DNA of 26,506 nucleotides from a virus. This document shows positions 22,493 through 26,506 of this stretch, one piece after another. Position 1 is the first letter of the stretch, and each line of letters opens with the position of its first letter. Both the position numbers and the translations under genes were made by a program. The notes under the pieces were generated by a model. That model did not search any database. It was not told the DNA's origin and saw only the letters and a list, made by a program, of their open reading frames with translations. The DNA is taken from the IMG/VR virus record IMGVR_UViG_3300037293_000208, positions 1 to 26,506 of that record; one strand, written 5' to 3'.

Positions 22493-23305
22493 ATGAACTT
22501 TACAACGCCATATAATACTAGCGATTATTTTTTCACGAAAGAGCAGGACTACATCCAGTTCAATACACCATTGCAAAACACTTATTTTGAAATGAAGGTA
22601 GTTATTACTACATATGATTTTTATACTGAGGCTCAAAATAGCAGGTCGCTAAACTACAAGATTCCAGTTTATAAAAATAAAGCTTCGTTTCTACTCGGCG
22701 AAATAATCGATCGCTCTATGCCTAGAATGCAGGAAATCAACCTACGCAGTTTGTTTCAATATAAAGCAGCGGATGTCGAAATGATAATAAAAGAAATTGA
22801 CTATGCAACTGAAAGCATAATTAGTACAAACAATATTGGCCCAATTAAATTTCTTTCAGGATTTATTCCTGAATTGGTTCAAAACAATTGCGCATTTCTT
22901 GATGTATACCATGTAAATAGAAGGGCTACTCCGTCAAGTTATGCATTTATCAATATGATTCTTACACCCGGTATGCATAATTTCAAGGTTTTCAAAAATA
23001 ATATTGAAGTTGACTCATTCAACATTACGATCATATCTAGCAACATTGTTTCAAGAGCACTTAAGTTAAGCGATTACGCAGTAATTGAAGGAGATATTAT
23101 CGAATGTAGAATGGTTAACAACCCCATGGTTGTAAAGTCTTTCTATGTTTTCCCTCCTTCATTCTACAGCAACTACATTGCATTTGAAGATGAATATAGG
23201 TTAAGAACAGTTATGGAGTTTACTGGACAGTATAGTTTTAGTGCTGATTTCGTTTCTAAAATTAATAAAATTCAAAAATTAGTTCCAAAACAGATTTACT
23301 ATTAA
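22493..23305 (+). CDS. Distal tail protein, 5' part of a frameshifted gene
   Basis: This frame gives 270 residues and ends at TAA 23303-23305. It is beta-rich with no signal peptide: QYIQFNTPLQ-like start, YFEMKVVITTYDFYTE, YRLRTVMEFTGQYSFSADFV. The position right after the tape measure is that of the distal tail or tail-tip protein. The reading frame one base back (-1) is open from 23269 and carries on in the same style (TIDTGWVLQEEE, then SLSFSKRAWLIIGE), so the original gene probably ran on to 24369. The last residues of this frame (about IQKLVPKQIYY) are then an out-of-frame tail. Confidence 0.7.
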   Translation: MNFTTPYNTSDYFFTKEQDYIQFNTPLQNTYFEMKVVITTYDFYTEAQNSRSLNYKIPVYKNKASFLLGEIIDRSMPRMQEINLRSLFQYKAADVEMIIKEIDYATESIISTNNIGPIKFLSGFIPELVQNNCAFLDVYHVNRRATPSSYAFINMILTPGMHNFKVFKNNIEVDSFNITIISSNIVSRALKLSDYAVIEGDIIECRMVNNPMVVKSFYVFPPSFYSNYIAFEDEYRLRTVMEFTGQYSFSADFVSKINKIQKLVPKQIYY

Positions 23306-24369
23306 CTATAGATACTGGATGGGTTCTACAAGAAGAGGAAACAATTATCGAAAGCCTATCGTTTAGCAAGCGCGCCTGGCTAATCATTGGTGAAAACCAA
23401 GGAATTGAATTAGTACCTAACGCTAAGAAATTTAAAAAGTTTGATCCTACAACAGCATTATACTCTTATAATCTAGAATTTATCGTAAATGCGGTAAATG
23501 AAAAACCGTTGCGAGTACTCATGGATCAGCCTTTAGTCATTGTTGAAGTAGATGATATCCCCCCATCGAAGCCACTTAATTTAACAGCAAGAAATACTAC
23601 TATGAATACGACCACCTTGTCTTGGGATAGGTCTACAGATTCCGCGGGAGTGTTAAGTTATGACGTCTATAAAGACAATGTTTATCTTGCTTCCACGCCT
23701 AATTTGTCATTTATTCCAACATCTTTAAGTTCTGGAAATGAATTTACTTTTTATGTTAAGGCTAAAGATGCTCGCGGGAACATGTCTGAAGCCAGTAATG
23801 CAATTACAATAACGACATTAGAAGCTCAAGATAGTATTCCTCCTTCACAACCAACTAATTTACTTGCTTCTAACATTACGGATTCATCATTAAAACTAAC
23901 TTGGACATTATCTACTGACGCCACAGGTGTGTCAATTTACAATATCTATAAAGATTTAATTAAAATAGGGGAGGTAATTCCATGGTTAAATGGCACAATC
24001 GAATATAATGTGTCTGGTCTTAATCCTAATTCTCTTTATACCTTTCAGGTAACCGCTCAAGATAGCGCGGGAAATATTTCAGAATATAGTAACGCTCTTC
24101 AAGCACAGACGTTGCAGACTACAAGTATAAGAATAAAAGATTCAAGTGTGTATAATGACCCGTGTGGTTCTCCAATTGATAATTTGTGGTTAGATAACAA
24201 CAATGGACTATACTACACCACAAGTAGCGGCTCTACTCTATATTATGGTGGTGGTTATGTTTATGCAACACAAGAGCAAAATAATAGTTACCAATGGGAA
24301 ACTGTTTCTATTGAAAATGGTGTAATGTCATATAGCGGTTATGTTTTTTCGCCGTGCGCTCCTTTCTAA
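23269..24369 (+). pseudogene. Distal tail protein, 3' part with two FN3 domains
   Basis: This frame is open from 23269 after a stop at 23266-23268, with no ATG until 23521, so it looks like the downstream half of the gene above. A missing A in the five-A run 23274-23278 would explain the break. The joined protein would have about 625 residues. This part holds TIDTGWVLQEEETIIESLSF, then two fibronectin type III repeats (about 23560-23820 and 23840-24120), each starting PPSKP or PPSQP with 'YDVYKDN' or 'YNIYKDL' and ending 'SNA'. A C-terminal Gly/Tyr-rich domain (CGSPIDNLWL; YYGGGYVYA) follows. FN3 domains on tail tips are thought to bind carbohydrates. A programmed shift is also possible. Confidence 0.6.
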
Positions 24370-24380
24370 ATATAAAAATC

Positions 24381-26186
24381 ATGCATAAAATAATCCATCA
24401 ATTATTCGAAATAAGTCTTTGCAATGTAGATATCACATTGACTGACGAAAACTCGTGGTTCTCAGATACTTTTAACACCACCTACTCCTTCCCTTTTTCG
24501 GTAGATTTAACCGATGAAATGAAAGAAGTCTTTGCGGACTTGCTGGATTATAGGTCGAAAGAAACGACTGTGGAGTTCGAAGTAATCTATGTGTTTAATG
24601 AGCTTCAGCAACTCGCTTTGTTAACAGCAGAAGGAATAGGAGACACGATTTCGTTTCAATTAAAAATAGGTATCGAAGAATATCCAAACTTTAGTAAAAA
24701 ACTGTCCGAAATAGGCTTAGAAAACACAACCGTTACTGACATTTACGCTCATGCAAAAACTGTTATTACCCAAGGGTGGCCAGCCGTTAATTATAATTTC
24801 CCGCAAATACATACTGATAAGGTAGACACTACCCAATCGATGTGGACTTTTTTCGAAAAAATAATAAACAACTACAAGGCGGGAGAATTTGTTATTAACG
24901 AGGTAATCGCCGAGACGCCACACAACCGAAACCTGATGCAACCAATGCCGTACTTCCTGCACGTTATGACGCAAGGATTTGCGCAAAAAGGCTACACTTT
25001 AAAAGGGGATGTTCTCGAAATCGACACCTTAAAAAAGAAGTTATTATACTGCGAGACGGATTATCATAAAATCCTAGATCAAGTCGATATTGCGACAAAC
25101 GTAATGGGAACTGATAAAACGGTAGCGAGCGGTAATCGCGCCGATTTTTTAAAGAAAATTGCTCTACCCCAAGGCGGACGTTATCAAATATCAGGGACTA
25201 TAAATATATACGGCCGTTGGAAAGAGTATGCATGGGCCTCTTTAAAATACAGAAACAAAACCATCTGGACGAATCATAAATACGAAAAGAGACACCACTC
25301 TGGTTATCTGTATTCTTATGATGTAGATGTCACTTTCGACACCATCAATGACGGCTTAGCCCACGAATTAGTTTTTGAAAGTAGTCAATTCTATGACATA
25401 AATAATGTAATTTGTGACCTATACACCACCTCTTTGTTCCTTTATAACGAAGTTGGCGTGGCGATTCCAAACGTGGTGAACAACAATAAAATAGAATTGA
25501 ATAGGGTTGTTCCTGATATGACCTTTGGAAATTTTGTCACGGCGGTAAAAAATTGGTACAATTTAGATATTGCATTGAAAGGGAAAGAAATTTGGATGAA
25601 TTTTATCGAAAAAGAAATCAACCACGACAATGCCATAGATCTCTCGGAATATGAAACCCAGCCAGAGCGCACTTTTAACAAAGGCGCTTCGTTCCTGCTT
25701 CAATTTGCCGAACCTACAGACGAAGTGAACAAACACAAAGAAATGTTTTTTAACGCCGCAGGATATAGCAACGCAGGTTTTATTGAGGATGATAAAACAA
25801 GCAAAATACAAATACAGGCGTTTCCTTTGTTGAATGATTTTAGAAACGGTGTGCAAACCGCTTATGCAGTCGAAGCTGAGAAAAGCAAAGTGTACGCAGT
25901 ACTTTATGATGGTTTAAACGGTTCCGGACTAAACCTTACCGCTGATCCTGCTCCAATGCTTTTATCCCAGGTGGGCGAAGAATTTTATAAAAATTGGTTT
26001 GAATTTAGATTATCAGCCATCAATTTTAAGTGGTCTTTTTCCATATTCACCGAAGCTTTCAATGGCTTGACTTCTAAAAGGAAAGTATTTGCATTTGGGC
26101 GATATCACATTATAAAAACGCTTCCAAAACACCAAATAAGCAAAGACCTATTTGATGTTGAATTGGAAACATATACCCTAAAATAA
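24381..26186 (+). CDS. Phage tail/baseplate protein
   Basis: The product has 601 residues from the ATG at 24381. The frame is open to 24354, but that overlaps the previous gene. It begins MHKIIHQLFEISLCNVDITL and continues in beta-rich style. It contains ENSWFSDTFNTTYSFPFSVD (about residues 24-43), PQGGRYQISGTINIYGRW (about 264-281) and VVPDMTFGNFVTAVKNWYNL (about 376-395). The last is a motif I recall from tail-associated proteins of Bacteroidota phages. No membrane segment is seen. As the last gene of the tail block it should form part of the tail tip or baseplate. Its stop overlaps the end of the integrase gene on the other strand. Confidence 0.7.
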   Translation: MHKIIHQLFEISLCNVDITLTDENSWFSDTFNTTYSFPFSVDLTDEMKEVFADLLDYRSKETTVEFEVIYVFNELQQLALLTAEGIGDTISFQLKIGIEEYPNFSKKLSEIGLENTTVTDIYAHAKTVITQGWPAVNYNFPQIHTDKVDTTQSMWTFFEKIINNYKAGEFVINEVIAETPHNRNLMQPMPYFLHVMTQGFAQKGYTLKGDVLEIDTLKKKLLYCETDYHKILDQVDIATNVMGTDKTVASGNRADFLKKIALPQGGRYQISGTINIYGRWKEYAWASLKYRNKTIWTNHKYEKRHHSGYLYSYDVDVTFDTINDGLAHELVFESSQFYDINNVICDLYTTSLFLYNEVGVAIPNVVNNNKIELNRVVPDMTFGNFVTAVKNWYNLDIALKGKEIWMNFIEKEINHDNAIDLSEYETQPERTFNKGASFLLQFAEPTDEVNKHKEMFFNAAGYSNAGFIEDDKTSKIQIQAFPLLNDFRNGVQTAYAVEAEKSKVYAVLYDGLNGSGLNLTADPAPMLLSQVGEEFYKNWFEFRLSAINFKWSFSIFTEAFNGLTSKRKVFAFGRYHIIKTLPKHQISKDLFDVELETYTLK

Positions 26187-26506
26187 GGAGTCAAGTAAGA
26201 ATATTTCAGAGTTGGCGTCACTCTGTACGATGTGTGCGTAAATCATCGTCTGCTTTATATCGCTATGCCCTAGTAATAATTGTAATTTTTCTACATTGCC
26301 ACCAGCTCTCAAGAAGCTCGTGGCAAATGTATGTCTGGCTACGTGAAAGGTCACGTTCTTTTGAATCTTCAAAATCTTCATTATTTTTTTCAGCTCATCG
26401 TTGATGTGTTGGTCAGCAAATTTCTTCTCGAATAACAAAGGTTCAAACTCAATAATCTTTCTCGCATTCATATTCAAAGCAATAGACTGATCCTTCTTTG
26501 ATTTTT
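26178..26506 (-). CDS. Tyrosine recombinase (integrase), C-terminal part
   Basis: The gene ends at TAG (26178-26180) and its frame is open to the right edge, so the start is outside. It shows the C-terminal catalytic signature of the phage integrase family: HVARHTFATSFLRAGG (with H-x-x-R-H), LQLLLGHSDIKQTMIYAHIV (the second His and the nucleophilic Tyr). The first catalytic Arg lies beyond the window. It overlaps the tail gene by 9 bp, tail to tail. Such enzymes integrate phage or conjugative elements by attP x attB recombination. It could belong to the phage or to a neighbouring mobile element, since the window stops here. Confidence 0.88.
   Translation of the reverse strand, partial: KSKKDQSIALNMNARKIIEFEPLLFEKKFADQHINDELKKIMKILKIQKNVTFHVARHTFATSFLRAGGNVEKLQLLLGHSDIKQTMIYAHIVQSDANSEIFLLDSLF

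Noticed and set aside
24354-24380. Earlier start for the last tail gene
   Set aside because: It overlaps the end of the previous gene. The ATG at 24381 gives a natural 11-bp gap.

Overview
The window is the packaging and virion-assembly half of a temperate, long-tailed (siphovirus-like) phage of a low-GC Bacteroidota host, most likely a Flavobacterium-type member of the Flavobacteriaceae. This rests on the AT-rich coding, on promoters of the Bacteroidota type (TTTG, about 19-22 bp, then TAnnTTTG), on the near absence of strong Shine-Dalgarno sites, and on a dispersed repeat of a kind I recall from flavobacterial genomes. A tyrosine-recombinase gene runs off the right edge, so the phage is probably an integrated or integrating prophage. 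No database search was possible. Family names rest on motifs that can be read in the translations.

Layout. Bases 1-1100 hold the end of one virion protein and a complete second one; the two share a beta-rich C-terminal ending. From 1266 to 4105 lie a coiled-coil protein, a phospholipase-D-like protein and a run of overlapping small membrane proteins. Packaging genes follow (4116-6733): a small HTH-like protein, a second candidate small-subunit protein, and a clear large terminase. Bases 6776-8669 hold small accessory genes, one of them frameshifted, and a two-helix membrane protein bracketed by 52-bp direct copies of the same terminator. Bases 8674-10640 are a leftward island of five genes: a methylase-like protein without a visible catalytic motif, an ArdC-like protein, a SymE-like protein and two unknowns. 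It resembles cargo of conjugative elements and sits between terminase and portal. A 480-bp control region (10641-11120) separates it from the phage genes.

From 11121 the rightward virion genes resume: a small conserved protein, the portal and several connector/head-completion candidates (to 16046). They are interrupted by a HicB-HicA toxin-antitoxin pair with its own promoter and by a secreted-protein gene (16087-17510). The tail module follows: a gene with a strongly structured leader, the tape measure (18252-22490), a tail-tip gene broken by a frameshift and ending in two fibronectin type III domains, and a 601-residue baseplate/tail protein. The integrase converges on this last gene and overlaps its end.

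The virion genes probably work as one late transcript that is topped up by several internal promoters. Those promoters stand in front of accessory genes, which suggests expression in the lysogen. No endolysin, capsid protease or lysogeny repressor is visible; these would have to lie outside the window. The points most worth a second look are the possible pseudoknot leader at 17543-17675, the foreign leftward island with its control region, the terminator-bracketed membrane gene, and a sharp change in lysine codon use inside the portal gene.
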